Source of the DNA: Clostridiaceae bacterium
Lineage (GTDB): Bacteria; Bacillota; Clostridia; Oscillospirales; Acutalibacteraceae
NCBI GenBank assembly: GCA_016292705.1
Contig: JAEDHZ010000007.1
Location: 1-17,438 of the forward strand
Reading direction: 5' to 3'
Length of the DNA stretch: 17,438 bases
How positions within the stretch are numbered: the first letter of the stretch is position 1; every line of letters begins with the position of its first letter. Below the pieces are notes generated by a model. The model was not told the DNA's origin. It searched no databases and worked only from the letters and a program-made list of their open reading frames with translations. Below are positions 1-8,200 of the stretch, piece after piece. The position numbers were made by a program, and so were the translations under genes.

Positions 1-1
1 T

Positions 2-88
2 TCGCTTGACGGTGAGATAATCTATTCCGAACACTTCACCGTTGAAATTGCGGAGAAGGCAATCAGTTTTGCTGTTCCCGAGGTCTGA
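2..88 (+). CDS. C-terminal fragment of an unidentified protein (5' end outside window)
   Basis: An open frame enters from the left edge and ends at TGA 86-88. The visible 28 residues finish with AEKAISFAVPEV, a soluble mixed-charge tail. A strong hairpin with a T-run follows within 20 bases, which supports a real gene end. There is too little sequence to name a family. Confidence 0.6.
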   Translation, partial: SLDGEIIYSEHFTVEIAEKAISFAVPEV

Positions 89-106
89 ATAATTTAAATA
101 TCTGTG

Positions 107-133
107 CAGGCGGCTTTTTTGCCGCCTGTTTTG
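107..133 (+). terminator. Rho-independent terminator
   Basis: An 8-bp perfect stem (CAGGCGGC/GCCGCCTG, 107-114 with 121-128) closes a T6 loop and is followed by TTTTG. It lies 18 bases after the stop of the partial upstream gene and separates it from the next promoter. Confidence 0.85.
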
Positions 134-214
134 CTACCTTTTATGAAGAGGCACGGCTTTTTATATCCTTTTTGCGGTAAGTCACAAAGAGAATGATAAA
201 TGCAAAAACTTCTA

Positions 215-243
215 TTGACTTGTTTTTCGCTGCGTATTATAAT
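215..243 (+). promoter_or_regulatory. Sigma-A type promoter for the exporter cluster
   Basis: TTGACT (215-220) and TATAAT (238-243) are separated by 17 bases, one mismatch from consensus. Transcription would start near 250, about 25 bases before the first exporter gene. No other promoter this strong is seen before 4847, so it probably drives the whole rightward cluster. Confidence 0.8.
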
Positions 244-272
244 CAAAGGGCTATTCAGCAATGAAATGAGGA

Positions 273-1049
273 ATGGGTTTGCAGGAAACAAAAGTGGGGG
301 CAGGAGCGGTGCTCAGCCTTGCAATGGATCTCGGAAAAAGCATGGTGAAATGCGGGGCGGAAATGAACCGTGTTGAGGAAACAATAATCCGTGTGTGCTA
401 TGCCTACGGGATGAACCGTGTTGAGGTTTTTTCAATAATTTCAATGATGACCGTTACCGCCTTTGATGAGGAAGGCAATGACTATACGCAGTCAAGGCGG
501 ATTTATGCCTATTCAAATAACCTTGGCCGTCTTGAACAGCTTAATGCACTTTCAAGAAGTATCTGCGCCGAGAAGCCCGATGTTGCCGAAGCACAAAAAA
601 AACTTGAAAAAATCAACAGCGCAGAAAAACGCTTTCGCCTTTCTGCCTGCTTTGGAAATGCTCTTGCCGCTGCTGCTTTTGCAATCTTTTTCGGCGGCTC
701 GTGGCGTGATGCTCTTGCGGCCGTTCCGATTGCGGTAATGATATACCTGATGAATTCTTTCATCAAAGCGAGGGGCATGAACCGCCTGTTTTTCACAGCA
801 GTATGCTCCGCACTTTCCGGTTTTTTTGCAATCATGTTTGTCCGCTTAGGTCTTGCCGATAATGCTGACATGATAATGATAGGAGACATAATGCTCATCA
901 TTCCGGGACTTATGCTCATCAACTCAATGCGTGAAATGCTGTGCGGAGATGTTATGAGCGGTCTTATGCGCTTTCTTGAATCAATAATAGTTGCACTTGC
1001 GATCGCCTGCGGCTTTGCTGTTCCGATCCTTCTTATGAAAGGAGTCTGA
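273..1049 (+). CDS. ThrE-family exporter, N-terminal-domain subunit (threonine/serine exporter)
   Basis: This 258-residue protein matches the ThrE N-terminal family (DUF1212 / ThrE_1). The first ~120 residues are soluble and include the family-like stretches MVKCGAEMNRVEETI and VFSIISMMTVTAFDEEG. About five membrane segments follow from ~124 to the end, with an IIPGLMLINSM motif between spans. Corynebacterial ThrE is one long polypeptide; many Bacillota split it, and here the second half begins two bases after this stop. The likely role is proton-coupled export of threonine, serine or small peptides, inferred from the family. ATG 273 is only two bases after GAGGA (268-272), so TTG 279 (six bases away) or GTG 294 may be the true start; TGA at 267 rules out anything further upstream. 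Confidence 0.88.
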   Translation: MGLQETKVGAGAVLSLAMDLGKSMVKCGAEMNRVEETIIRVCYAYGMNRVEVFSIISMMTVTAFDEEGNDYTQSRRIYAYSNNLGRLEQLNALSRSICAEKPDVAEAQKKLEKINSAEKRFRLSACFGNALAAAAFAIFFGGSWRDALAAVPIAVMIYLMNSFIKARGMNRLFFTAVCSALSGFFAIMFVRLGLADNADMIMIGDIMLIIPGLMLINSMREMLCGDVMSGLMRFLESIIVALAIACGFAVPILLMKGV

Positions 1050-1051
1050 AA

Positions 1052-1513
1052 ATGGAGCTTAAAGAGGCATTGACAATAATTATTTCCGGCCTTGTTGGTT
1101 CGTGCGCTTTCTCATTGGTTTTTCGTGTGCGCAAAAGCCGGATATTCTGGTCAACACTCGGTGGAGGACTTGTCTGCGTTGTGTATGTGATTTGTGTCAA
1201 CCGGTTCAACCACGAGTTTTTTCAGAACCTTTTTCCTGCACTTTTAGGAGCTGTTTATTCCGAAACTATGGCAAGGGTGACAAAATCTCCGAACACAACC
1301 TTTCTTGCCTGTTCAATCATTCCGCTTGTCCCCGGCGGAAGGTTGTATTATACAATGTACTACTTTATTGTTGGCGAGATGGAGATGTTCATTGAAGCGT
1401 TGAAGCAAACGGCACGCATTGCTGCCGGTCTGGCAGTCGGAATTATCGTGATCTCCGTCTTTGTGCACATTGTCAACCACAGAAAATTTAAGCAGATATA
1501 TGATATTGAATAA
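1052..1513 (+). CDS. ThrE-family exporter, C-terminal-domain subunit (ThrE_2/DUF3815-like)
   Basis: This 153-residue, almost wholly hydrophobic protein has about five predicted spans, with a PLVPGGRLYYTM motif that echoes the IIPG motif of the preceding gene. It matches the small membrane partner of split ThrE exporters. Its RBS (AAAGGAG, 1038-1044) lies inside the end of the upstream gene and the genes are two bases apart, so translation is probably coupled and the products likely form one complex. The end VHIVNHRKFKQIYDIE is cytosolic-looking. The substrate cannot be read from the sequence. Confidence 0.87.
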   Translation: MELKEALTIIISGLVGSCAFSLVFRVRKSRIFWSTLGGGLVCVVYVICVNRFNHEFFQNLFPALLGAVYSETMARVTKSPNTTFLACSIIPLVPGGRLYYTMYYFIVGEMEMFIEALKQTARIAAGLAVGIIVISVFVHIVNHRKFKQIYDIE

Positions 1514-1557
1514 CAGAACAAAAATAACAAGGGTTATTCCCGGAAAAGAGGAAAGCT

Positions 1558-2673
1558 ATGCAATACCGTGACTTTGGAAAAACGGGCGAAAAGGTGTCCG
1601 CTCTCGGCTTCGGCTGCATGAGATTGCCCACACTCAATAACCTTACCCACAGCATTGACGAAAAGGAAGCAATCCGCATCATCCGTGACGGTATCGACAG
1701 CGGAATCAATTACATTGACACAGCCTTTTTCTACCACGCAGGAAAAAGTGAATCCCTTGTTGGAAAAGCACTTTCGGACGGCTACCGGGAAAAGGTTCTT
1801 CTTGCAACCAAGTCACCGTTTGCCGGATTCAAGTTCGGGTTTGAGTTTGAAAGAATCCTCAACACTCAGCTCAAGCGTTTGCGTACGGATCACATTGATA
1901 TGTATATGCTCCATGCGGCGAATCTGAAAGCATGGAAGAATTCCGCTTTGCGGCTCAATCTGATACCCAAGCTTGAAAAAGCCCGTGCAGAAGGAAAAAT
2001 ACGATATATCGGTTTTTCGTTTCATGATAATTTCGAGGCGTTTGAAACAATACTCAACGGGTATGACGGCTGGGATTTTTGCCAGCTTCAGTATAACTAT
2101 GTTGACATCAACAATCAGGCAGGAACAAAAGGACTTGAGGCCGCTGCGGCAAAGGGACTTGCCGTAATCATTATGGAGCCTCTCCTTGGAGGAAAGCTTG
2201 CAAACGCAACGGACAACCTGAAAGCAGTTCTTCCCGGGGGTGTTTCTCCGGTTCAGTCTGCTCTCGACTTCGTCTGGGACCGCCCGGAGGTAAGCCTGCT
2301 TCTGAGCGGTATGAGCAATGAACAGCAGGTGAAAGAAAACATCCGTTTTGCCTGTGAAAGCCGGATCGGAAAGCTGACGGATGAACAAAAGATTTGCTTT
2401 GAAAAAGCAAAAAAAGTCTTTGAAACCTCTGCCCGTGTTTCGTGCACTCACTGCGAATACTGCGTGCCCTGCCCGAAAAAGGTGCAAATTCCTGAAATTT
2501 TTTCGCAGTACAACAAAAGTGTTCAGAATCCGGATGCGGCAAAAAAAGCGTATAAAAAAATCAGTCATGATGCAACAAATTGCATAGGCTGCGGAAAATG
2601 CGAGGATAAATGTCCGCAACAGCTTCCGATTCGTGAAAAGCTCCTTGAAGCTGATGCCTTTCTGAAAGGATAA
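1558..2673 (+). CDS. Aldo/keto reductase with C-terminal double [4Fe-4S] ferredoxin module
   Basis: A 371-residue protein. Residues 1-~275 are a TIM-barrel aldo/keto reductase with the expected tetrad: D54 and Y59 (NYIDTAFFYH), K85 (LLATKSP) and H119 (DMYMLHAANL). Residues ~293-356 add two cysteine clusters: C296, C299, C302, C305P (spacing CX2CX2CXXCP) and C342, C345, C348, C352P (classical CX2CX2CX3CP), enough for two [4Fe-4S] clusters. Reductases with this appendage are common in anaerobic Clostridia and may exchange electrons with ferredoxin as well as NAD(P)H. That coupling and the substrate are inference. AGAGGA just upstream of ATG 1558 is a good RBS. The gene lies 44 bases after the exporter and is probably cotranscribed. 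Confidence 0.93.
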   Translation: MQYRDFGKTGEKVSALGFGCMRLPTLNNLTHSIDEKEAIRIIRDGIDSGINYIDTAFFYHAGKSESLVGKALSDGYREKVLLATKSPFAGFKFGFEFERILNTQLKRLRTDHIDMYMLHAANLKAWKNSALRLNLIPKLEKARAEGKIRYIGFSFHDNFEAFETILNGYDGWDFCQLQYNYVDINNQAGTKGLEAAAAKGLAVIIMEPLLGGKLANATDNLKAVLPGGVSPVQSALDFVWDRPEVSLLLSGMSNEQQVKENIRFACESRIGKLTDEQKICFEKAKKVFETSARVSCTHCEYCVPCPKKVQIPEIFSQYNKSVQNPDAAKKAYKKISHDATNCIGCGKCEDKCPQQLPIREKLLEADAFLKG

Positions 2674-2699
2674 AAGTGTTTCCTGTTTATTTCGCAATT

Positions 2700-2705
2700 G
2701 GAGGG
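2700..2705 (+). promoter_or_regulatory. Ribosome binding site that fixes a GTG start
   Basis: GGAGGG at 2700-2705 is one base before ATG 2707, too close to use it, but seven bases before the in-frame GTG at 2713. The upstream TTG 2698 overlaps the site itself. GTG 2713 is therefore preferred. Confidence 0.7.
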
Positions 2706-2712
2706 AATGCAA

Positions 2713-3888
2713 GTGGCAAAAGAAGAAAAGGGATTTTTTGACAGCCTTATTGAAGATCTTCAAAAGAACATGGATTACCAACTTGCGATTGAACTCAGCA
2801 AGGACAAAGACGGAAAGCCAGATCCGTATAAAGCGGCAGGAATGGCTGCGGGTATGGGACATTCCTCGTTCGGTGATACTATGATGCTTGGTGCAATGCT
2901 CGGGGCGCAGGGTGCTTTTGACGACGATGACTCAGATTCAGTGCTTTCGGATGACATACAACCGGATTTTCCGCCGTTTTATCCTATTGATGACAGTGAT
3001 GAAACCGTTATTGAAAAAACCATTGAGACGCAGGACGAAGAAACCGACACACAGGAAGAATGCTGTCCGAAATTCACAAAAGAGGAAATCATAGAGCGTG
3101 AAAAAAAGCGCAAAAGATCCCGCAGAGTGTTCAAAGGAATAATAGTCCTTTGTCTTGTTGCTTTTTTCGGAGTAAAGATTTCGCAACATGTCAGGTATTT
3201 CCGTGCGGTCAGTTTGTATGACGGCGGTTCATATTCAGAGGCGAAAGAAGCATTTGAAAGAATAAAAGAAGCCGATGTGATGGACACCAAAGAGTATATA
3301 AGTCTCTGTGAGGCACAGATGTATTTTTCAGACAAAAACATAGGGGCTGCGCATTTCAACACTTTTCAACTTACATTCAGATATATGAGCAAAAAACAAA
3401 AGGAAGCGTTTTCTGAATTCAAAGAAAAAGTCAACAAAGAGCACATGGAAAATTTGGAGAAGCAGTCCGAAAAAAGAAGAAAGGAATATCTTGAAAAGAT
3501 TGCAAAAGGCGTTCCGTATGTCGGAATGATTGAAAGCGATATCGGAAAAACATCCCTCGGGTCTCCTTCCGCTCCCGTCCGCCATTCATACGAGATTATC
3601 GGTGGTGAACGGTACACGGTGAATATCTATGACTTCAAAAGGGGAGGCAAGGTGGTTTTCACTGCACAATGTGTTAACCGGAAAATTGTCCGTGTTTCGG
3701 ATTTCCGCAATTATGCCTTTGATGAGAATAACAAACCCTATTATCCTGAAAACAGTTCAGGCAGCAGTAAGGATGACGATCCGTATGACGCAAAGGATTA
3801 CTCCAACGAAGAGGACTTTTATGAGGATAACTATGATTACTTCCTTGATTTTTACGAAGCAGAGGAATACTACCGGGAGCACAGTTGA
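2713..3888 (+). CDS. Acidic single-pass membrane protein with TPR-like stretch, function unknown
   Basis: I do not recognise a named family. From GTG 2713 the product is 391 residues. Residues 1-~120 are soluble, with a Gly/Met/Ala-rich patch (AAGMAAGMG, MMLGAMLGAQGAF) and a run of Asp/Glu. A basic stretch (KKRKRSRR, 131-138) precedes one membrane span (~142-157), predicting a cytosolic N-terminus. Outside, ~162-220 resembles a tetratricopeptide helix pair (LYDGGSYSEAKEAFERI), ~225-262 is a charged, coiled-coil-like helix, and ~266-335 is a small beta-type domain (GVPYVGMIESDI, then YTVNIYDF) reminiscent of SmpA-like folds, a weak resemblance. The last 50 residues are rich in Asp, Glu and Tyr. 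It sits 39 bases after the reductase and 92 before a radical SAM gene. Confidence 0.75.
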   Translation: MAKEEKGFFDSLIEDLQKNMDYQLAIELSKDKDGKPDPYKAAGMAAGMGHSSFGDTMMLGAMLGAQGAFDDDDSDSVLSDDIQPDFPPFYPIDDSDETVIEKTIETQDEETDTQEECCPKFTKEEIIEREKKRKRSRRVFKGIIVLCLVAFFGVKISQHVRYFRAVSLYDGGSYSEAKEAFERIKEADVMDTKEYISLCEAQMYFSDKNIGAAHFNTFQLTFRYMSKKQKEAFSEFKEKVNKEHMENLEKQSEKRRKEYLEKIAKGVPYVGMIESDIGKTSLGSPSAPVRHSYEIIGGERYTVNIYDFKRGGKVVFTAQCVNRKIVRVSDFRNYAFDENNKPYYPENSSGSSKDDDPYDAKDYSNEEDFYEDNYDYFLDFYEAEEYYREHS

Positions 3889-3902
3889 AAAATGATGAAT
3901 TG

Positions 3903-3950
3903 ACCTGTTGCTAATATTGAAGAACAGGTAAAAATGAAGCCTTTAGCTTC
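3903..3950 (+). other. Two small hairpins in the gap before the radical SAM gene
   Basis: ACCTGTT/AACAGGT (3903-3909 with 3923-3929) and GAAGC/GCTTC (3936-3940 with 3946-3950) fold into two short stems. Neither is followed by a clean T-run, so they look like processing or spacing structures rather than a terminator. No convincing promoter was seen in this 92-base gap. Confidence 0.35.
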
Positions 3951-3980
3951 CCTGAACAATATCCTTTATCGGAGAATGAT

Positions 3981-4847
3981 ATGCTTACAATGAATGAATA
4001 CTGCCGCCAAACCTATGGAAAAAAGCTGTATAAGCTTGCTCTTGACGGCGGATTTACCTGTCCGAACAGAGACGGAACGCTTGGAACGGGTGGCTGCATC
4101 TTTTGTTCCCGAGGCGGTTCCGGCGAGTTTGCCGAGGGCGGAGATAACATTGACGAACAAATTGAACGGGCAAAAAAGCGGATTGAATCAAAGAACAAAA
4201 ACGGCGGCTATATTGCCTATTTTCAAAGCTTTTCCAACACCTACGCTCCGACTGCTCTGCTGCAAAAAAAGTTCTTCCCCGTTGCCGAAAGGGACGATAT
4301 TGATGTGATTTCAATCGCAACCCGCCCCGATTGCCTGCCCGATGAAACAATCGCAATGCTTGAAGAGCTTAACCGTATTAAGCCTGTTTGGGTTGAACTC
4401 GGATTTCAGTCTTCAAAGGCGGAAAGCGTTGAATTTATAAGACGGGGATATGAAAATGAAGTTTTCCGCAAAGCTGTTGAACGCCTTGTTTCAAGCGGAA
4501 TATATGTTGTTTCCCACATGATAATCGGACTTCCGAACGAGACGGCCGAGGACATGAAAAACACACTTCTCTATATGCTCGAAAGCGGAGTCAACGGCGT
4601 GAAGCTTCAGCTTCTTCATGTTCTGACGGACTCCGATTTGTATGAAAACTGGCGGCGGCACGAGTTTGAAACGCTTACTCTTGAAGAGTATCTTGACATT
4701 CTCTCCATGCTTGTTGGGCTCATTCCCGAAAATGTTGCCGTTCACAGACTTACCGGTGACGGCAGCAAGCGCACTTTGGCGGCTCCGCTCTGGAGTGCCG
4801 ATAAAAAAGCGGTTATTAACGCAGTTAATGCAAGGCTGAAAGTTTGA
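3981..4847 (+). CDS. Radical SAM protein, YhcC/TIGR01212 family
   Basis: A 288-residue protein. The N-terminal KLALDGGFTCPNRDGTLGTG and GGCIFCSRGGSG segments are diagnostic for the YhcC family. C27, C39 and C42 (CX11CX2C) are the expected [4Fe-4S]/SAM ligands. FQSFSNTYAP, ATRPDCLP, WVELGFQS, SHMIIGLPNET and GVKLQLLHVL follow as in the radical SAM barrel. Length and C-terminus (HRLTGDGSKRTL) are normal for the family. The reaction is not settled for this group. GGAGA upstream suits ATG 3981; ATG 3990 is a less likely alternative. It is the last gene of the rightward cluster, closed by the terminator at 4875. Confidence 0.93.
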   Translation: MLTMNEYCRQTYGKKLYKLALDGGFTCPNRDGTLGTGGCIFCSRGGSGEFAEGGDNIDEQIERAKKRIESKNKNGGYIAYFQSFSNTYAPTALLQKKFFPVAERDDIDVISIATRPDCLPDETIAMLEELNRIKPVWVELGFQSSKAESVEFIRRGYENEVFRKAVERLVSSGIYVVSHMIIGLPNETAEDMKNTLLYMLESGVNGVKLQLLHVLTDSDLYENWRRHEFETLTLEEYLDILSMLVGLIPENVAVHRLTGDGSKRTLAAPLWSADKKAVINAVNARLKV

Positions 4848-4874
4848 AAAATGAGTTTTCTTATTGATATTCGG

Positions 4875-4906
4875 TCACTTTGCCGTCTTCGGCAGAGTGA
4901 TTTTTT
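4875..4906 (+). terminator. Strong Rho-independent terminator
   Basis: An 11-bp stem (TCACTTTGCCG with CGGCAGAGTGA, one T-G wobble) has a TCTT loop and is followed by T6 at 4901-4906. It closes the cluster that starts at 273 and insulates the giant gene's own promoter. Confidence 0.92.
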
Positions 4907-4981
4907 CATATTGCAAAACACTCTTGTCAATTTCACCATAAATTGTTTGTTAATTTTTATGTCACATTTTTTCAAAATTTA

Positions 4982-5025
4982 TTGACATTGATTTAAAAAT
5001 CGCTTATTATAACTATGTATCATAG
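4982..5025 (+). promoter_or_regulatory. Promoter of the giant surface-protein gene, with an inverted repeat near +1
   Basis: TTGACA (4982-4987) is 17 bases from TATTAT (5005-5010); a shifted TATAAC (5008-5013) is also possible at 20 bases. A short inverted repeat, CTATG-tat-CATAG (5013-5025), falls across the expected start of transcription and could be an operator. The transcript would begin near 5017-5020, giving a leader of about 240 nt. Confidence 0.7.
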
Positions 5026-5030
5026 GATAG

Positions 5031-5261
5031 GTTTATTATGTGGATTTGTATTCAGTTTTCTGCTTCGTGCAGGTCAGAAAAACGAAGCAGTTTACCCGTT
5101 AATCGGCTGTTAAAAAGTCCGTTGATATAGGTAACCTCAGATTAGGTGAGCAATGCGAGTTTTGCTTGCATTTTGCACTCCTGTTGATCAGAGGTTACAT
5201 GTAAGTTATGTTCCCCGGAATTTGGGGAACAGGATCACTTTATTGAAGGAGGAATTTCTTG
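5031..5261 (+). promoter_or_regulatory. Hairpin-rich 5' leader of the giant gene
   Basis: About 230 bases without a convincing ORF contain three separate inverted repeats. The first is CTGCTTCGT/ACGAAGCAG (5060-5068 with 5082-5090). The second is GTAACCTC/GAGGTTAC (5131-5138 with 5191-5198), enclosing an inner AATGC/GCATT hairpin. The third is TGTTCCCC/GGGGAACA (5209-5216 with 5224-5231), ending 15 bases before the RBS AAGGAGG (5247-5253 region). None has a T-run, so they are not simple terminators. I could not match the layout to a riboswitch class I know. It may be a cis-regulatory or mRNA-stabilising leader. Confidence 0.55.
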
Positions 5262-8200
5262 ATGAAGAAGTTTTTAAGAACAGGAAAAAAGACTCTTTCC
5301 GTTTTCCTTGCGCTTCTGATGGCGTTTACTGCATTGGTGTTTGCTGCACCTCAGAATGCAAGTGCTGTTGATGCAGGAAAGTACTATGTCAGAGTAACTT
5401 GCCTGAACGACAACGCAAAGGATGCCAAGGGCAGCTACACAGCTCCGTGGCAGGACTCTACCGGCGGTTATGCCGTTGACGGCGATTACAGTGATGCCAG
5501 GAATTCAAACGGAAGAACAAGCTTTAATTCCGGCTGTGGCTATACGATTTTCTATACCAAAGCAGACGGAACCGAAGATTATGTGACAAAGGATCTTGAA
5601 ACCTTTGTTTATAAGGATTACGGCACTGAGGGAACAACCGAAACCTTTGTGACTGCCTGCAACGGTTTCCCGACAAAGCTCCAGTATTATAACTCTGAGT
5701 CCGACGGTGTTTCAGCTTTTATCAGCGAGTGGCACATCCAGAAGATTGAGGTTGCAAGCAAGAGCGATATGTCTGATGCGCAGACCCTTTGGGCAGGTAA
5801 CTTTGGTGTTGATTCCAAGACGAGCGCATATATCGGATACATATATCTCGGTTCGGACGGAAAAACCTACCTCAGCAAGCCCAAGACCGGAACCACAGGT
5901 ACATGGGAGGACTCAACAAAACCAGGCTATGACAGCAGGTGGGGAACTCCCGTTCCGTCTTCTCTCAACTGGGTTTCCGCTTCCGAGAACAATCTTACGA
6001 TTTCAGCCGGTTCAACCACTGTAAACAGAGCCTTCAAGTTCAGCGTTCTTGACCAGTACGGTGTTGTTATGAGCACGAGCGCTCTGCAGTCAGCAAGTGC
6101 TGAACCGCAAGTTACCGTTTCGGCAACCAACTTCGGTGCTGTTTCTTCAGCAACCGGAGCAGACCTCTATTATTCTTTTTCTGACAGCACCGATAATTAC
6201 ACGGCAACTGTCTATGCAAGGCCCACCCTCAAGAGTCTTACCCAGGGTGTGAACTCATACGAGGTGACTGTTAATGTTTCCATACCCGGAAGAGGTATCA
6301 GCGAAAGCAAGACATTCACAATCTATGACCCCAAGTACACTGTATCTTTTGATGCCAACGGCGGAGAAGCTCTTGCTCCGTCATCAACTCAGGTTTATTA
6401 CGGTGAGTCGCTTGATTCCCAAGCGGCACTTGACGGCACTTCAAACTATCCCGTCGGCGGAACCTATGCAGGTCACAGCTGGCTCGGACTCTTTGATGAA
6501 AGAAGCGGCGGAAGCGCAATGGATCCGACCGCTGCCGTAACAGCTGCAAAGACCTACTATGCACAGTGGGATGAAAATACCTATGTTGTTGTTTTCCTTG
6601 ATAAGGAAGGCAAGTGCGTTGATGTTCAGTATGTACCCTACGGAGAAAATGCTGACGGTGCTGCTGCAGCAGCAAAGGTCGAAAAAATTTCGACTGCAGA
6701 TAAGCACTTCACTTTCAATACCTGGAATCAGAATATTAACGGTGTTTCCGCAAATAAGATTGTCAATGCAGTCTATGATGAAGCAGCTCATAGCTTTGGC
6801 GCAGGAAAGGCTGTTGCCGCCAACTGCCAGCACGCAGCAGGAACGGAATATACCTGTTCGGTCTGCGAGTATAAGAAGATTGAGACATCAAGCTCTGTCC
6901 TCGGAGATCATACTCTGACCGATCTCATTGAGGATGTTGCTCCCACCTGCACTGACGATGGAAAGGGACACAGGGAATGCACCGTCTGCGGCGCAATCGT
7001 TGAGGCTGATATTGCAATTCCTGCTCTCGGTCACAGCTATAAGCTTGAAGTTACTGCTCCTGCAACCTGCACAGCTGAGGGAGAAAGAACGCTCACCTGC
7101 ACCGTCTGCGGTGTTGTTGAAACGGAAGTAATTCCCAAGACTCAGCACAACTATGCAGTCAAGAGCCATGGTGATGCAACCTGCGAACACAGCGACTATG
7201 ATGTTATGGAGTGCACGGTCTGCGGTGATACCTACAACAAGTACATTGGTATGGCTTCAATTGATCATAACTGGACTGAAAGCTATGATATTTCGACCGG
7301 TATTCTCACCCTGACCTGCTCAGTTTGCTCAACTGTTAAAACAGTCGATATCGGAGCAGATCTTGAAAACTTCATAAAAGCAACTGTTACCACCAATCCG
7401 ACCTGCAAGGAGGATGGCATTGTCACCGTTACCGCAGGCGCTAAAAGCTATACCGTAACAATCAGGAAGGAAGATATTGCACATAAGTTTGAAACTGCAG
7501 TTACCGAAGCAACCTGTGAAGCAGACGGAAAGATTCTGAATATTTGCTCCGTTTGCGGATACAAGGACGAAGTTAACGCAAAGGTTATTGCAAAGCTTGG
7601 TCACAATCTTGAAGAAGCTATAACAACTGCAGCAACATGCACAACAGTCGGTGTGAAAACATTCACCTGCACAAGATGTGATTACACCAGAACCGAAAAC
7701 ATTGCCGCAACCGGACACAAGAAAAGTGATGTTGTTCTCAACTGTACTTCGGGCGGAGAAATCAATTGTGCAAACTGTGGCGTAAAGCTTGCCGATATTC
7801 CGGCAAGAGACCATGACTACAGCGGCGCAGTCAGGTTTGATCCGGAAGCAACCTGCTCAACCAACGGAGTGAAGTATACAAAGTGCGCATATTGCGAAGC
7901 AGAAAGAGCGCAGTTTGTTGATAAGCTTCCTCATGACTTTGCTTCCTCTGAATGGGAAGATATCGTTCCGGCAACTTGCGGCGCAAAGGGTGTTCAGAAG
8001 CGTAAATGCGCAAATTGCGATGCTGTTGAACTTAGGGAAACCGATGCTCTCGCTCATGTAATTGTAACAGAATCCGACATTGCCGCAACCTGCATCAAGG
8101 CCGGCCAAAAAATTGAAAAATGTTCCCGTACCGGATGCGACTATGTGAACACTACTGTTACACAGCCCACAGGTCACGCTCTTGGCGGCGGCGTTGTTTA

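Noticed and set aside
94..291. 65-codon minus-strand ORF before the exporter
   Set aside because: It runs across the terminator and promoter of the plus strand and has no family resemblance.
1509..1538. AATAAC/GTTATT hairpin between the exporter and the reductase as a terminator
   Set aside because: The stem is only 6 bp, AT-rich and has no T-run; it is too weak to split the operon.
1813..2862. 349-residue minus-strand ORF opposite the aldo/keto reductase
   Set aside because: It is fully antisense to a gene with intact catalytic and cluster residues, has no recognisable domain, and has a composition (many Phe, Arg, Ser) typical of a reverse-frame shadow.
5031..5261. Known riboswitch (T-box, c-di-GMP, cobalamin and similar) in the leader
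   Set aside because: I could not find the conserved core sequences of these classes, such as the T-box AGGGUGG motif, so only an unclassified structured leader is reported.
5153..5371. 72-codon plus-strand ORF starting in the leader and overlapping the giant gene
   Set aside because: AGGTGAG is only two bases before the ATG, and the frame runs through the signal-peptide region in another phase. It could at most be a regulatory upstream ORF; composition is not protein-like.
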